Positions 21,061 to 30,477 are shown, numbered from the stretch's first letter. The stretch: 64,000 nucleotides of DNA from Sphingomonas sp. ERG5 (GCF_000803065.1 NZ_JSXI01000024.1:248001-312000), one strand, 5' to 3'. A program made the numbers and translations. Notes: generated by a model from the sequence alone, not told the origin.

Positions 21061-21296
21061 ATGCCACGCATTACCAACGATCGCGCCGACCTGCCCTGCT
21101 TTCGAGATCATCAGCAAGCGGCGTAAGGGTTTCCCGTCCGAGACGAACGTCAAACGCGGCGTTCGTATCGTCCATGGCGACAAGCATCTGATTGAGAAAC
21201 TGGGCCGGAACGATCCGTGCCCGTGCGGCTCAGGCTTGCGGTTTCAAGCGCTGCTGCCTCGTCACGGGGCGCTTTCGATGGGGCCGGGCGCCATGA
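21061..21296 (+). pseudogene. SEC-C motif mini-protein gene with two frameshifts
   Basis: An excellent ribosome site (AAAGGAGG, 21050-21057) precedes ATG 21061, but the frame stops after 21 codons. In the next frame a clear product continues: [20 protein letters not shown], then [17 protein letters not shown] second shift then restores [16 protein letters not shown] and a stop at 21294-21296. Both shifts fall in TTT runs (21100-21102 and 21242-21244), where deleting one T restores the frame. The repaired protein would have about 77 residues with a SecA-type C-P-C-G-S-G zinc motif. Either it is a decayed gene, or the run lengths are sequencing errors. Confidence 0.72.
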
Positions 21297-21319
21297 TTAT
21301 TGGCGCGACTAGATGATCG

Positions 21320-21343
21320 TCCCCGGGCCGCGAGGCCCGGGGA
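21320..21343 (-). terminator. Terminator hairpin after trxA
   Basis: TCCCCGGGCC (21320-21329) and GGCCCGGGGA (21334-21343) form a perfect 10-bp stem with a four-base GCGA loop, 8 bases past the trxA stop codon. The stem is very stable, but no T tract follows on the minus strand, so termination may be only partly factor-independent. Confidence 0.65.
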
Positions 21344-21351
21344 AATCCGGA

Positions 21352-21675
21352 TCAGTCGAGTTCGTTCTCGAGCCAGGCCTTGAGCTGGCTCTTCGGACGC
21401 GCGCCAAGCAGTTCGGCGACCGGTGCGCCGCCCTTGAACAGCTTGAGCATCGGGATGCTGCGAATGCCCATTTGCGCGGCGATGTCGGGATTGTCGTCGA
21501 TGTTGAGCTTGGCGATCGTCACTTGCCCGCCCAGCTCATCGGAAATCTCCTCCAGGCTCGGCCCGATCTGCTTGCACGGTCCGCACCATTCCGCCCAGAA
21601 ATCGACGAGCACGGGCCCGTCGGCCTTGAGGACGTCCGCGTCCCAGCTCGAATCGGTAATCTGTTTGGTGGCCAT
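21352..21675 (-). CDS. trxA: Thioredoxin
   Basis: A 107-residue classical thioredoxin, the cytoplasmic disulfide reductase. The active site is WCGPCK ([20 protein letters not shown]), followed by the cis-Pro region [14 protein letters not shown]. Length is standard. The ribosome site AAGGAGA lies nine bases before ATG 21675. It follows addA on the same strand by 48 bases, the usual order in sphingomonads and related alphaproteobacteria, and is probably the last gene of the divL-addA train. Confidence 0.97.
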   Translation of the reverse strand: MATKQITDSSWDADVLKADGPVLVDFWAEWCGPCKQIGPSLEEISDELGGQVTIAKLNIDDNPDIAAQMGIRSIPMLKLFKGGAPVAELLGARPKSQLKAWLENELD

Positions 21676-21723
21676 GATGGTATCTCCTTGTTGTCACTAA
21701 TTTAGGGAAGGCGTTGGGTCCGC

Positions 21724-24700
21724 TCAAGCACCCTGGATCAAGCTTTGCTCCGGCGCGGCATAGCCCGGCTTGTGCGTTTCGAGCAGGTTCGGCGGCAAAT
21801 CGAACAGCACAGGGCCTGCCGTGTAGAGCAAGGCCATGTCGATCGTACGATCCGGAAAGATCGCCGCGAGCGCCGCGCCATAGGCTGCCATCTGGCGCAG
21901 ATGATATGGTGGAATGTCCGCCAGCGTTGCCGGCGCATGCCGCCCGGTCTTGAAATCGATCACCCGCACGCTGTCACCGGTGACCAACAGCCGATCGACC
22001 GTGCCCGACACCACCACGCCATCGGCCACGACCGCGGCAATCGGCGCTTCGGCAAGCGAGTCCGGGCCGAACAGATCGGCGAAGCGCGGGTCGTCGAGCA
22101 CCGCGAGCACGATCCTGGTGATGGCGGCGCGATCGGCGGCAGACTCGACGCCACCAGCGCCCTCCAGCCAGCGCTCGGCCACCGTTGCGCGCTGCTCCGC
22201 CGCCACGGCCGGCAAACGCTCGAACAAGGCATGGATCAGCCGCCCGCGCTCCGCCGCCAGACGCATGACCGGCGATGGCGGCGGATCGGCGACGACGTCC
22301 TCACCCAGTGACGAGGGGGCGAGTGGCCGTGGCGGTCGTGCCTCGATCGGCGCTTTTCGCCTCGTCCAGCCGGGCAAGTCGACCGCCGACGCACGGCCTT
22401 CGGCAGCCCTTTTGTCCAAAGCGACGGGGCGTTGCGGCACACGCCCGGCATAGCTGCGCGCCTCCTCCGACGCTTCGATGCCGAGCGCGGTAAAGGCGCG
22501 ATGCGACGCGGCGTACCAGCTCGCCTCGGGCGGCACGCCCTTGGCCATCGGCCCGAGCGCCCCCGCCACGATCAATCGCTCCTCGGCACGGGTCGCAGCG
22601 ACGTAGAAGAGCCGCCAATGCTCCTCCAGCTCGCGCCGCGACGTCCGCTCGACCAGCTCGGTCAGCGGCCCACCAATCTCGGCGGCGCGCGGCCGGAAGA
22701 TCGGAAAGGCATCCCCACCACTTGGGCCGCCATCGGGCGCCCATTTCAGCACCCGCGCCGGCGTACGCGACGGATCAGCGGTCGCATCGGCGAGGATGAC
22801 CAGCGGCGCCTGCAACCCCTTGGCGCCATGCGCGGTCATCACCCGCACCGCGTCGAGCGGCGCCGACGGATCGCGCACGATCTCGACATCGCCGCGATCG
22901 AACCAGTCGAGGAAGCGCTGCAGCGACGGCGTGGATTGCGTCTCGAAATCGAGCGCGGCGTTGAGCAACTCCTCGATCGGATCGCGCGCTTCCTGCCCCA
23001 GCCGGCGCAGCATCTTGCGCCGTCCATCGAGCGGACCCGAGAGCAATTCCTCCAGGAAGCGATAAGGCGTGGCAATGTCCGCCCGCGCCAGCATCGCGAG
23101 CAGCGGCGTCAGTCGCCCGACCGGCTGAGTGCGGCGCAAATGCGCCCACAAACTGCCCGAACCACGCGGCGCGGCGGTCATCAGATCGTCCTGGCTCCAC
23201 CCAATCAGCGGCGAGACGAGCAGGCTAGCCAGCGACAGGTCGTCGCCCGGTTGCAGCACGAAGCGGATCGCCGCGAGCAGATCCTGCACGCTGAGCGGCG
23301 CATTGAGGCGCAAGCGGTCGACCCCGGCGACCGGCACGCCCTCGGCATAAAGCCGCGCGACGATCAGCGATGCGAGCTCGCCGCGCCGCTTGACCAGGAT
23401 CATCACATCCTCGGGCCTGAGCGCGCGCCCCTTGCTTTCCAGCATCAGCGGGACCGGGCCGTAGAGCCAGTCCTTCACCGCACGCGCGATCTGCGCGGCG
23501 AGCGCACGGGTCGCGTCGGGAATCCACCCCTCGGCATCCTCCTCGCTGCCGCCCGTCACGACCGGCGGCCACAAGGTCACGGTGCCGGGGCCGGCTACTT
23601 CACTCGCATGGAGTTCACGATCGGCAATCTCGCCCAGCCCCGGGTCACCAATCGCATCGATCGCGGCATCGACGAACTCCAGCACCGGCCGGGTCGAGCG
23701 GAACGAAGCGGTGAGCGACAGCCGCTCGAACGGCACGCCATCGTCACCGACCGCCTCCGCCTTGGTCAGAAAACGCTGTTCGGCGGCGCGGAAGAAGATC
23801 GGGTCGGTGCCCTGAAAGCCGAAGATCGCCTGTTTGTAATCGCCGACCGTGAACAGCGTGCGGACTCGCTCGCCATGCACGCCAAGGCCGGCAAAGAACT
23901 CCTCGGCCAGCGCCGCGACGATCGCCCATTGCCGCGGATTGGTGTCCTGCGCTTCGTCGATCAGGATATGCTCGGTGACCTGGTCGAGCTTGTAACGCAC
24001 CCATTCGCCCATGCCCGGCTGCGCGAGCAGTTCGACCACCGAATGGATCAGATCGTCGAAATCGACCGCGCCGACGCGGCGCTTGGCCAGCGCATAGGCA
24101 TTGGCATAATCGCGCCCGACGCTCAGCGCATCAGCGAGCAAATCGGCATAAGCGCCGCGCACGCGCATCTGCAGCAGGCTGGCGCAATAGTCGTACATGC
24201 CGGTCGCGAGATCGGCATAATCGGGATCCTGCGGCGCCTGCCCTTTGCCAAACGAGCGGATGTCGAGATCGGCCTTGGCCCAGATCTTGTTGAGCTCGCC
24301 CAGCGTCGCGGCGCGCTGGACCGGCGAACGATCGAGCCAGGCCGAGACCAATCCAGCGCGCTCCAGCCCGCTCTTGGTGGCCCAGCTGGCGTTGAAGCCG
24401 CCGATCGCATCGAGCGTTTCATGATCGAACACGCTGTCGTCGCACGCCTCGGCGATCGCCAACTCGATATCGCCTTCGGGCAAGTCCAGCTCGCGGCGCA
24501 GGAACGATTGCAGATCGATCGGCAATTGCTGCAACGCGGCCAGCGACCGGGCGCAATCGCGCAGGAAATTCTCCGCCTCGCCTTCGCCCAGCCTGAGGCT
24601 CAGCGCGCCGACGGTATCGATCGCGTGCTGGCTCGCATCGACCAGCATCTCGGCCAGCGCCTCGCGCGCCAGCACCGATTCCTCGCGCGCCTCGAGCGGG

Positions 24701-25152
24701 CGGAAACCTGGCACCAATCCGGCCTCGATCGGAAAGGCCGCGAGCAAGCTTTGGCAAAAGCCGTGGATGGTCTGGATGCGGATGCCGCCACCCGGCGCAT
24801 CGAGCACCTTGGCGAACAAGGTCCGCGCCCGTTCGGCCAGCGCATCGTCGGGCTTCTCGCCCAGCGCGTTCAAATCGCTGAACAAGGCCGATTTCGGCAT
24901 GCGCACCCAGGCGGCGAGCCGCTGGCTGATCCGCCCGGCCATCTCCGCCGCCCCGGCCTTGGTGAAGGTCAGGCACAGGATCGCGCCGGGATCGACCCCT
25001 TGCAGCAACAGCCGGAACACGCGCGCGGCGAGAACCTGGGTCTTGCCCGTGCCCGCCGACGCCGACAGCCAGACATGCGCGCGCGGGTCGCTCGCCCGCG
25101 CCTGATTGTCCTTGAGGACTGGAAGCGGGCGGTTATCCGCGCTCACGGCCAT
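21724..25152 (-). CDS. addA: Double-strand break repair helicase-nuclease AddA
   Basis: A 1142-residue AddA. With AddB it forms the AddAB complex, the alphaproteobacterial counterpart of RecBCD, which resects double-strand ends for RecA. Motifs are Walker A (WLSASAGTGKTQVLAARVFR), helicase motif II (ILIDEAQDTNPRQW), and UvrD-like motifs in between (GDYKQAIFGFQGT). A C-terminal RecB-type nuclease domain (ERGRLIHALFERLPAV, then GTVDRLLVTGDSVRVIDFKT, then YHLRQMAAYGAAL) completes it. Its start overlaps the addB stop by 20 bases, so translation is coupled. All key motifs appear intact. Confidence 0.97.
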   Translation of the reverse strand: MAVSADNRPLPVLKDNQARASDPRAHVWLSASAGTGKTQVLAARVFRLLLQGVDPGAILCLTFTKAGAAEMAGRISQRLAAWVRMPKSALFSDLNALGEKPDDALAERARTLFAKVLDAPGGGIRIQTIHGFCQSLLAAFPIEAGLVPGFRPLEAREESVLAREALAEMLVDASQHAIDTVGALSLRLGEGEAENFLRDCARSLAALQQLPIDLQSFLRRELDLPEGDIELAIAEACDDSVFDHETLDAIGGFNASWATKSGLERAGLVSAWLDRSPVQRAATLGELNKIWAKADLDIRSFGKGQAPQDPDYADLATGMYDYCASLLQMRVRGAYADLLADALSVGRDYANAYALAKRRVGAVDFDDLIHSVVELLAQPGMGEWVRYKLDQVTEHILIDEAQDTNPRQWAIVAALAEEFFAGLGVHGERVRTLFTVGDYKQAIFGFQGTDPIFFRAAEQRFLTKAEAVGDDGVPFERLSLTASFRSTRPVLEFVDAAIDAIGDPGLGEIADRELHASEVAGPGTVTLWPPVVTGGSEEDAEGWIPDATRALAAQIARAVKDWLYGPVPLMLESKGRALRPEDVMILVKRRGELASLIVARLYAEGVPVAGVDRLRLNAPLSVQDLLAAIRFVLQPGDDLSLASLLVSPLIGWSQDDLMTAAPRGSGSLWAHLRRTQPVGRLTPLLAMLARADIATPYRFLEELLSGPLDGRRKMLRRLGQEARDPIEELLNAALDFETQSTPSLQRFLDWFDRGDVEIVRDPSAPLDAVRVMTAHGAKGLQAPLVILADATADPSRTPARVLKWAPDGGPSGGDAFPIFRPRAAEIGGPLTELVERTSRRELEEHWRLFYVAATRAEERLIVAGALGPMAKGVPPEASWYAASHRAFTALGIEASEEARSYAGRVPQRPVALDKRAAEGRASAVDLPGWTRRKAPIEARPPRPLAPSSLGEDVVADPPPSPVMRLAAERGRLIHALFERLPAVAAEQRATVAERWLEGAGGVESAADRAAITRIVLAVLDDPRFADLFGPDSLAEAPIAAVVADGVVVSGTVDRLLVTGDSVRVIDFKTGRHAPATLADIPPYHLRQMAAYGAALAAIFPDRTIDMALLYTAGPVLFDLPPNLLETHKPGYAAPEQSLIQGA

Positions 25153-28102
25153 ACCATTCGTCGCGGCGCATCAGCTGATCATAATCGGCGTATGGCGCAT
25201 ATTCGGGATGAAGCTTGGCGGTGAACGGCGCGTCGCCGGTCAGCCATTCGCGCACCGCCTCGGTAAAATTGCGCGCGGCGACGGTGGTGAAGTCGGCCGT
25301 GACGATGCGGTTACGCTTGCCGTCAGGATCGACCGGGCTTTCGATATAGCCGAACTTGCCGTTCTTGCGCGACAGCGACCAATATTCGAACGCGTCCGCC
25401 CTGCCCTTCGCATCGGGGAAACCGCCGCGTTCCGCGATCAGCCCAAGCAAGCCAAGCTGCAAGCTATAGCCTTCCGCGACCGCCGCCGCCGAGGGCGGCT
25501 TGCCGGTCTTATAATCGATGATCGCCAGACCACCCGCCGCGAGCCGGTCGACCCGGTCGAACTTGCCGGTCAGCTCGACCCCGGCAATCTCGCATTTGCC
25601 ATCCTGTTCGACCGCGACCAGCATCCGGCCATCGGCGACATGGCGCGCGGTTTCCTCGACGATCCAGTCGATCGCTTCCATCAACCGCGGTTGCCACAGC
25701 GCCTGCATCAAAGGGTGCGCATCGGCGAGCATGGTCAGCGCGCGGGCGTGGAGCTTCGCCGGATCGCATTGATCTTCGCGCGCCCACATCTCCAGCACTT
25801 CGTGCACCGCACTGCCACGCCACGCCGCGCTCGGATCGGCATCAACCGGATCGAGCGGCATCAGCCGCAGGATACGCTTGGCGTAAAAGGCGTAAGGGTC
25901 GGCCTTCAACCGGTCGACATCCGTCACAGCGATGCGTTTGGGGCGCAGTTCGGCGGGCGGCGATGGCGCGGGCTGCGTCTCGGGCACGTGCTCGCCCGGA
26001 TCATCGAGTGCGCGAGTCCAGCCTTCCAGCGCGACGGCGCGCTCGAACCGCTCACCCGCCAGTGCCTGTAGCCGCAACCAGAAACGCGACGCGATCGCAG
26101 GCGACTTGGCGTCACGGCGGGCACGGGTCAGCAAAGCGGCCGGCGCACCCAATGCTCCAGCCAGATCATGCGCGGAAATGCCGACACGCCGTTCCAGGCC
26201 CGGCAAGCCAAGTTCGCTCCTGATGCGCGGCGCAAGCCAGGGATCGGGCGCGGGCTGCCCCGGCCAGGTGCCTTCGTTCAGGCCGCCCAGGATCATCAGA
26301 TCGGCGGTCTGCAAGCGCGCTTCGATCAAACCATAGATCGCCAGACGTGGATGCCCGCCCTGTGGCGGCCGCACCGCGACTTCGTCCATCAGGGTCTTGA
26401 GCAAGGGCGCGAGACTCTCCGGCTCGACCATCGCCGGGCCTGATCCCGCCTGCGCTTCCAGTTCGGCAAGCAGCTCCGCGGCGGCGCGCCCCGCGGGACC
26501 GCCCCATAGTGCGTCACCACACAGCGCCTGCGCCGTTTCGCGCAACGCTGCGATCATCATCGGCAGCGGCTGGGCTCCACCACCGAACAGCCCCTCGATC
26601 GGCGCGAGCAACGCGCGCGCTTGCGGCCACCAGACGGCGGCTTCGGCACGCCGTTTCGCTTCGCGATCGGGTGCGTCGGCCAGATGCGTATCGATTCCCG
26701 CCAGCCCCGCCGCCGGCCGGGGACCGCGCAGCACCCGGTCGAGACTGCGCGCGCCATCCAGCCATGCCGTCCGTCCTTCGCCGAAGCGCACCAACGGGTG
26801 CTTGAGCAAAGCCAGCAACGCGAGTGGCGCAAAACGCTGCACCGCCGCCTCGGCCAGCGCGGTGAGCAAGGTCCCCGATGGCAGGATCGACAAAGGCCGC
26901 CCGGCGGTATCGTCGATCTCGATTCCCCAGCGGTCGAGATGCGCGGCCACCCGGCGCGCCAGGGCGCGGTCGGGTGTGACCAGCGCGGCGGTCTTGCCAT
27001 CGGTCTCCAGGACTTCTCGCAGCGCCAGGGCCACCGCCTGGGCTTCCTCGGCGGGCGTCGCCAGTTCAGCCGCCACGATCCCCGTCAGCCGTCGCTGATC
27101 GGCGTCGAGCGTGGTCCATTTGCCGGTGAATTCAGCTGGAGCCAGCGCATTGGCGATGGCGCGGCCGCGCGCAATGGTTGCGTCATGCCCCCCGCCTTCG
27201 CGCCACAACGTGAATTCGCTCCGGTTGACGCTCATCCGCTCGAGCAGCAGCTTCAGATGGAATTGCGGATGCGTCTCGATCGACCGGCGGCGCAGGCCAG
27301 TCACCGGATCGGGGGCATGCGGCCCCAGCGCCAGCCATTCGCGCTCATCCATATCGAGCGCGAGGTCGGCAAGTACGACCATGCCATGCGGTAATTCCGA
27401 GACGCAGCGCATCAGCCCGGCCACGGCGGGCGCGCTGTCGGTGATGCCGGCGGCACAGACGAACCCCGCAGGCGGGGTGTGTCGCCACCGATCGGCCAGT
27501 CGCCCTAGCAACCGCGACCGGCGGTCGGCAAGATCGATCCGCTTGAGTTTTTCAAGTTCTCCCGGCCAGCGGTCGAGCACGGTACCGAACAGCGACAGCG
27601 CCTTTTGCCAATGGTCCGACAGTTCCTGCGTCAGTTCCAGCTCGCGCAGCTTGCGCGGGTCGACTTGCTCGACCAGCAACTGATCGAGCGTCCGTGCCAG
27701 CTCACCGGCCAGCCGCACCGCCTCGGCCGCGTCGACCGGCTGTCCGGCGCGCACGCGTTCTTCCGACACCAGCCGGGCAAGGATCATGCGCCGCTGCAAC
27801 GGCGCAACCGCAGGGGATACCGGCTCCGGTACGTCGGCCGGGTCGATCGCGGCGCCCGCGGCTTCGTCGAGCGACGGATCGCCGATCGCCACCAGCCTTG
27901 GCAGCAACAGCCCGCCGCCGCTGGCGCGCACGAACGCATCGGTCAGTGCGCGCCTGGCGCGATTGTTGGGCAGCAGGACCAGGCCACGGGCAAGCCCCAT
28001 GGTCTCCCCGCCGAAACGCCGGATCAGGCCTGCTGCCAGTGCATCGGCAAAGGCCCGGTGCGCCGGGATCGTGTAGAGCGTGGGCTGAGGATGCAGACCC
28101 AT
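25133..28102 (-). CDS. addB: Double-strand break repair nuclease subunit AddB
   Basis: A 989-residue AddB. The N-terminal half is a degenerate helicase-like region (LARGLVLLPNNRARRALTDA). The C-terminal domain is the nuclease: DVDRLKADPYAFYAKRILRL, then GKFDRVDRLAAGGLAIIDYK with the D-Y-K catalytic motif and a following glutamine (YSLQLGLLGLIAE). No Walker A loop is obvious near the N-terminus, which fits alphaproteobacterial AddB. The start codon at 28102 lies inside one arm of a perfect 26-bp inverted repeat, so initiation may be structure-dependent. It overlaps addA by 20 bases. Confidence 0.95.
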   Translation of the reverse strand: MGLHPQPTLYTIPAHRAFADALAAGLIRRFGGETMGLARGLVLLPNNRARRALTDAFVRASGGGLLLPRLVAIGDPSLDEAAGAAIDPADVPEPVSPAVAPLQRRMILARLVSEERVRAGQPVDAAEAVRLAGELARTLDQLLVEQVDPRKLRELELTQELSDHWQKALSLFGTVLDRWPGELEKLKRIDLADRRSRLLGRLADRWRHTPPAGFVCAAGITDSAPAVAGLMRCVSELPHGMVVLADLALDMDEREWLALGPHAPDPVTGLRRRSIETHPQFHLKLLLERMSVNRSEFTLWREGGGHDATIARGRAIANALAPAEFTGKWTTLDADQRRLTGIVAAELATPAEEAQAVALALREVLETDGKTAALVTPDRALARRVAAHLDRWGIEIDDTAGRPLSILPSGTLLTALAEAAVQRFAPLALLALLKHPLVRFGEGRTAWLDGARSLDRVLRGPRPAAGLAGIDTHLADAPDREAKRRAEAAVWWPQARALLAPIEGLFGGGAQPLPMMIAALRETAQALCGDALWGGPAGRAAAELLAELEAQAGSGPAMVEPESLAPLLKTLMDEVAVRPPQGGHPRLAIYGLIEARLQTADLMILGGLNEGTWPGQPAPDPWLAPRIRSELGLPGLERRVGISAHDLAGALGAPAALLTRARRDAKSPAIASRFWLRLQALAGERFERAVALEGWTRALDDPGEHVPETQPAPSPPAELRPKRIAVTDVDRLKADPYAFYAKRILRLMPLDPVDADPSAAWRGSAVHEVLEMWAREDQCDPAKLHARALTMLADAHPLMQALWQPRLMEAIDWIVEETARHVADGRMLVAVEQDGKCEIAGVELTGKFDRVDRLAAGGLAIIDYKTGKPPSAAAVAEGYSLQLGLLGLIAERGGFPDAKGRADAFEYWSLSRKNGKFGYIESPVDPDGKRNRIVTADFTTVAARNFTEAVREWLTGDAPFTAKLHPEYAPYADYDQLMRRDEWYGRERG

Positions 28103-28267
28103 GCTCTACGAGGATCGAGACAGGTTGATCCGGGATGCCGTGGAAGGAGAGCCGTGAAAACCGGGGCTTGTCCCCCGGTTGAACGGCTCGACGTACCACC
28201 GCGCCTGGATCAACCTGCCCTTCGGGTGGGGTGAATATCGACCTCGTAGAGCATGGGTCTGCATCCT
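28088..28267. repeat. Nested palindromic element at the murU/addB junction
   Basis: Outer arms 28088-28113 and 28242-28267 are exact reverse complements over 26 bases (first arm begins AGGATGCAGACCCATGCTC). Inside are further inverted pairs: CAGGTTGATCC (28121-28131) with GGATCAACCTG (28207-28217), GAGCCGT (28149-28155) with ACGGCTC (28183-28189), and AACCGGGG (28159-28166) with CCCCGGTT (28173-28180). The three inner pairs share a centre near 28169. The right outer arm ends 8 bases before the murU stop, and the left arm covers the addB start codon. Such a structure could act as an intercistronic terminator/attenuator, or be a small non-coding mobile element. Confidence 0.8.
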
Positions 28268-28274
28268 ATCGCCC

Positions 28275-29039
28275 TCACCCATCGGCGAGCATGGCTTCGG
28301 TCTTGGCGATCGCCCCGGGCGTGCCGACATCGAACCATAGCCCCTGATGCACCAGCCCATATGCACGCCCTGCGGCGATGGCGCGTTCCCAGAAGACCAT
28401 GGTCGAGAACGGCCCTTCCGGCCAATCCGCGATGATGCGCGGCGAGAGGATTTGCACGCCGGTATAAACGAACGGTGCGATCTTGCCCGGCTGACGCCGG
28501 CCGATGATCCGCCCATCGGGCGCGACACGGAAGTCGCCTTGCCCCGTATGGCAATGCGCGCGCGCCTGCGGCACGAGCAGCAGCAGCGCATCCATCTTGT
28601 CATCGTCCCAGCGCGCGGCGAGCGCGCGGATCGCATCGGTCGGTCCATCAATCCACAGATTGTCGGAATTGATCACCAGGAAGGGCTTGTCGCCGATCAG
28701 TTCGCGCGCCTGGACGATGCCGCCGCCGGTTTCCATCAACTGCTTGCGTTCGTCGGACACGACGATCTCGATGCCCTTCACGCGATTGTCGAGATGCGCC
28801 TGCAACGCGTCGGCGAGATAATGGACGTTGACCACCGCCCGTTTCACCCCGGCGGCGCGCAGCTTGTCGAACACATGATCGAGCAGCGCCTTGCCCCCGA
28901 CCTCGACCAAGGGCTTGGGCCGGGTCGCGGTAAGTGGGCGCATGCGCTTGCCCAATCCCGCCGCCATCAGCATGGCCGTTTCGGGCACCTCGCCACCCGG
29001 ATCGGGACGGATCGCGAGCGTTCGCTTTTTCAGGCTCAT
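28275..29039 (-). CDS. murU: Nucleotidyltransferase, N-acetylmuramate-1-phosphate uridylyltransferase
   Basis: A 254-residue sugar-phosphate nucleotidyltransferase. The nucleotide-binding signature is LMAAGLGKRMRPLTATRPKP, and the metal-binding Asp region is VINSDNLWIDG. With AmgK, MurU recycles cell-wall MurNAc: AmgK phosphorylates it and MurU makes UDP-MurNAc, bypassing de novo synthesis. The assignment over other nucleotidyltransferases rests mainly on its partner amgK, whose 3' end it overlaps by four bases. It has about 17 extra N-terminal residues (MSLKKRTLAIRPDPGGEVPE) before the conserved core, so the true start may be slightly downstream. Confidence 0.88.
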   Translation of the reverse strand: MSLKKRTLAIRPDPGGEVPETAMLMAAGLGKRMRPLTATRPKPLVEVGGKALLDHVFDKLRAAGVKRAVVNVHYLADALQAHLDNRVKGIEIVVSDERKQLMETGGGIVQARELIGDKPFLVINSDNLWIDGPTDAIRALAARWDDDKMDALLLLVPQARAHCHTGQGDFRVAPDGRIIGRRQPGKIAPFVYTGVQILSPRIIADWPEGPFSTMVFWERAIAAGRAYGLVHQGLWFDVGTPGAIAKTEAMLADG

Positions 29040-30046
29040 TGCCCAAGTGCCTTGAGGCTCAGCGTCATCGGATCACCACGCAATGCGGCAGGGATATTGG
29101 TATCGAACCAGGCTGCCACCGGTGCCAGCGCCGGATGTGCCAGATCATGTTCGAGATAGCGCCAGACGCGTGGGCACATGCCGGGATAACGCGGCTTGCC
29201 GTCGCGCTTCCACAGCCGCGTGAAAATGCCGACGATCTTCGCGTTCCGCTGCGCGCCAAGCACATGATAGGCGGTGTCGAAATCGTCGCCCACACCGGTG
29301 ATGCGGCGATAACGATCGAGCATCGCGGCCTCGAGCGCGGGCGGCACGTCGCGCCGCGCATCCTGCAAGAGCGAGACAAGGTCATAGGCCGGGTGCCCCG
29401 CCAGCGCATCCTGGAAATCGAGCAGGCCCAGCGTCTCGCTGCCGCCCTCGACAGCGGCGCCGATCAGCATCAGATTCTCGGCATGATAGTCACGCAGCAC
29501 GGTTACGCGCGGGCCGGTCAGCGTTGCGCCGAACACTGCGTCCCAGGCGTCGCGATATCCCTGCAGATCGGCCTCGATGCCAACCGCCGGGCAATACCAT
29601 TCGGTCAGCAAGCCGACCTCGCGGTGCAATTCGCTGAGATTATAATCCGGCAGCGGTCCCGCTTCGTGATCGCGAAGCCGGATCAGGATGTTGATCGCCG
29701 CCTCATACAGCCGCAACTCGCTTTCCGGCGCCGCATCGACGGTCTCGCGCATGCGGGCGTCACCAAAATCCTCGATCAGGACGAGACCATTGTCGAGATC
29801 GATGCCATGGATCGTCGGCGCGGCGAACCCGCGTTCGCCAAGCCAGCGCGCGATATCGATGAACGGGCGTGGATCCTCGTGCGGCGGCGGCGCGTCCATC
29901 AGCACCGCGCTGCGATCATGATCGACGACGCGGAAGTAACGCCGGAACGACGCATCGCCCGCCAGCGGCAGGATCGATGCCTCCGCCCAACCGATGCCGC
30001 GAAGAAAGTCGGCCGCGGCGGCCGGGGGATTCATATCTGGTGCCAT
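29036..30046 (-). CDS. amgK: Anomeric MurNAc/GlcNAc kinase AmgK
   Basis: A 336-residue aminoglycoside-phosphotransferase-fold kinase. Motifs are the glycine-rich region LAGDASFRRYFRV, the catalytic loop VLRDYHAENLMLIG, and LLDFQDALAGHPAYDLVSLL with the metal-binding Asp. It phosphorylates recovered MurNAc and GlcNAc at the anomeric position. The start is placed at ATG 30046 (MAPDMNPPAAAADFL), five bases after GGAGG; an ATG at 30034 overlapping the tsaE stop codon (ATGA) is an alternative. It sits between tsaE and murU, the conserved alphaproteobacterial order. Confidence 0.93.
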   Translation of the reverse strand: MAPDMNPPAAAADFLRGIGWAEASILPLAGDASFRRYFRVVDHDRSAVLMDAPPPHEDPRPFIDIARWLGERGFAAPTIHGIDLDNGLVLIEDFGDARMRETVDAAPESELRLYEAAINILIRLRDHEAGPLPDYNLSELHREVGLLTEWYCPAVGIEADLQGYRDAWDAVFGATLTGPRVTVLRDYHAENLMLIGAAVEGGSETLGLLDFQDALAGHPAYDLVSLLQDARRDVPPALEAAMLDRYRRITGVGDDFDTAYHVLGAQRNAKIVGIFTRLWKRDGKPRYPGMCPRVWRYLEHDLAHPALAPVAAWFDTNIPAALRGDPMTLSLKALGQ

Positions 30047-30474
30047 CGCGCCCTCCATGCCGCCGGGACCCGCGCTGTCAAGGCGCGCGCGCCATCGGGC
30101 ATGATCTGCAGGGTGAGCGCCAGCGCATCGGGCCAGAATCCCGGAGCGCGTTCGGGCCATTCGACGATCAGCAGCGAATCGGACGCGGCATCGTCGAGCC
30201 CCAGTTCCTCCATCTCGTTCGGGTCGTCGATGCGATAGAGATCGACATGCAGCACCGGCATGCGCACCTCGGGCGGAGCATAGGGCTGAACGATCGCAAA
30301 GCTTGGGCTCGGCGCTTCACCCGCCAGACCAAGCGCGGCAAGCAACCCCCGCGCGATGCTGGTCTTGCCCGCGCCGAGTGGTCCTTCGAGCGTGATGACA
30401 TCACCCGGCTGCACCAGCTCTGCCAGACGCTCACCAAATGAATGGCTTTCGTCGGGTCCGTTCAGCGGCAGCAT
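30031..30474 (-). CDS. tsaE: tRNA threonylcarbamoyladenosine synthesis ATPase TsaE
   Basis: A 147-residue TsaE, the small P-loop ATPase that supports TsaB/TsaD in making t6A at position 37 of ANN-decoding tRNAs. Walker A is LEGPLGAGKTSIARGLL, followed by SPSFAIVQPY and VDLYRIDDPNEMEELGL, ending in LLIVEWPERAPGFWP, all family-typical. The gene begins three bases after the stop of the ccdA-like mini-gene and overlaps amgK, so the whole region is tightly coupled. Standard length. Confidence 0.96.
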   Translation of the reverse strand: MLPLNGPDESHSFGERLAELVQPGDVITLEGPLGAGKTSIARGLLAALGLAGEAPSPSFAIVQPYAPPEVRMPVLHVDLYRIDDPNEMEELGLDDAASDSLLIVEWPERAPGFWPDALALTLQIMPDGARALTARVPAAWRARWHQI

Positions 30475-30477
30475 CCG

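Noticed and set aside
22432-25224. A 930-codon plus-strand frame opposite addA, and a similar long frame opposite secA (9009-11096)
   Set aside because: High GC makes long antisense frames common. Their products are arginine/glutamine-rich without motifs, while the opposite frames carry all helicase and nuclease motifs.
28210-28254. A 14-codon leader peptide upstream of addB
   Set aside because: It arises inside the palindrome arm and has no clear ribosome site. It is mentioned in the palindrome finding but is not annotated as a gene.
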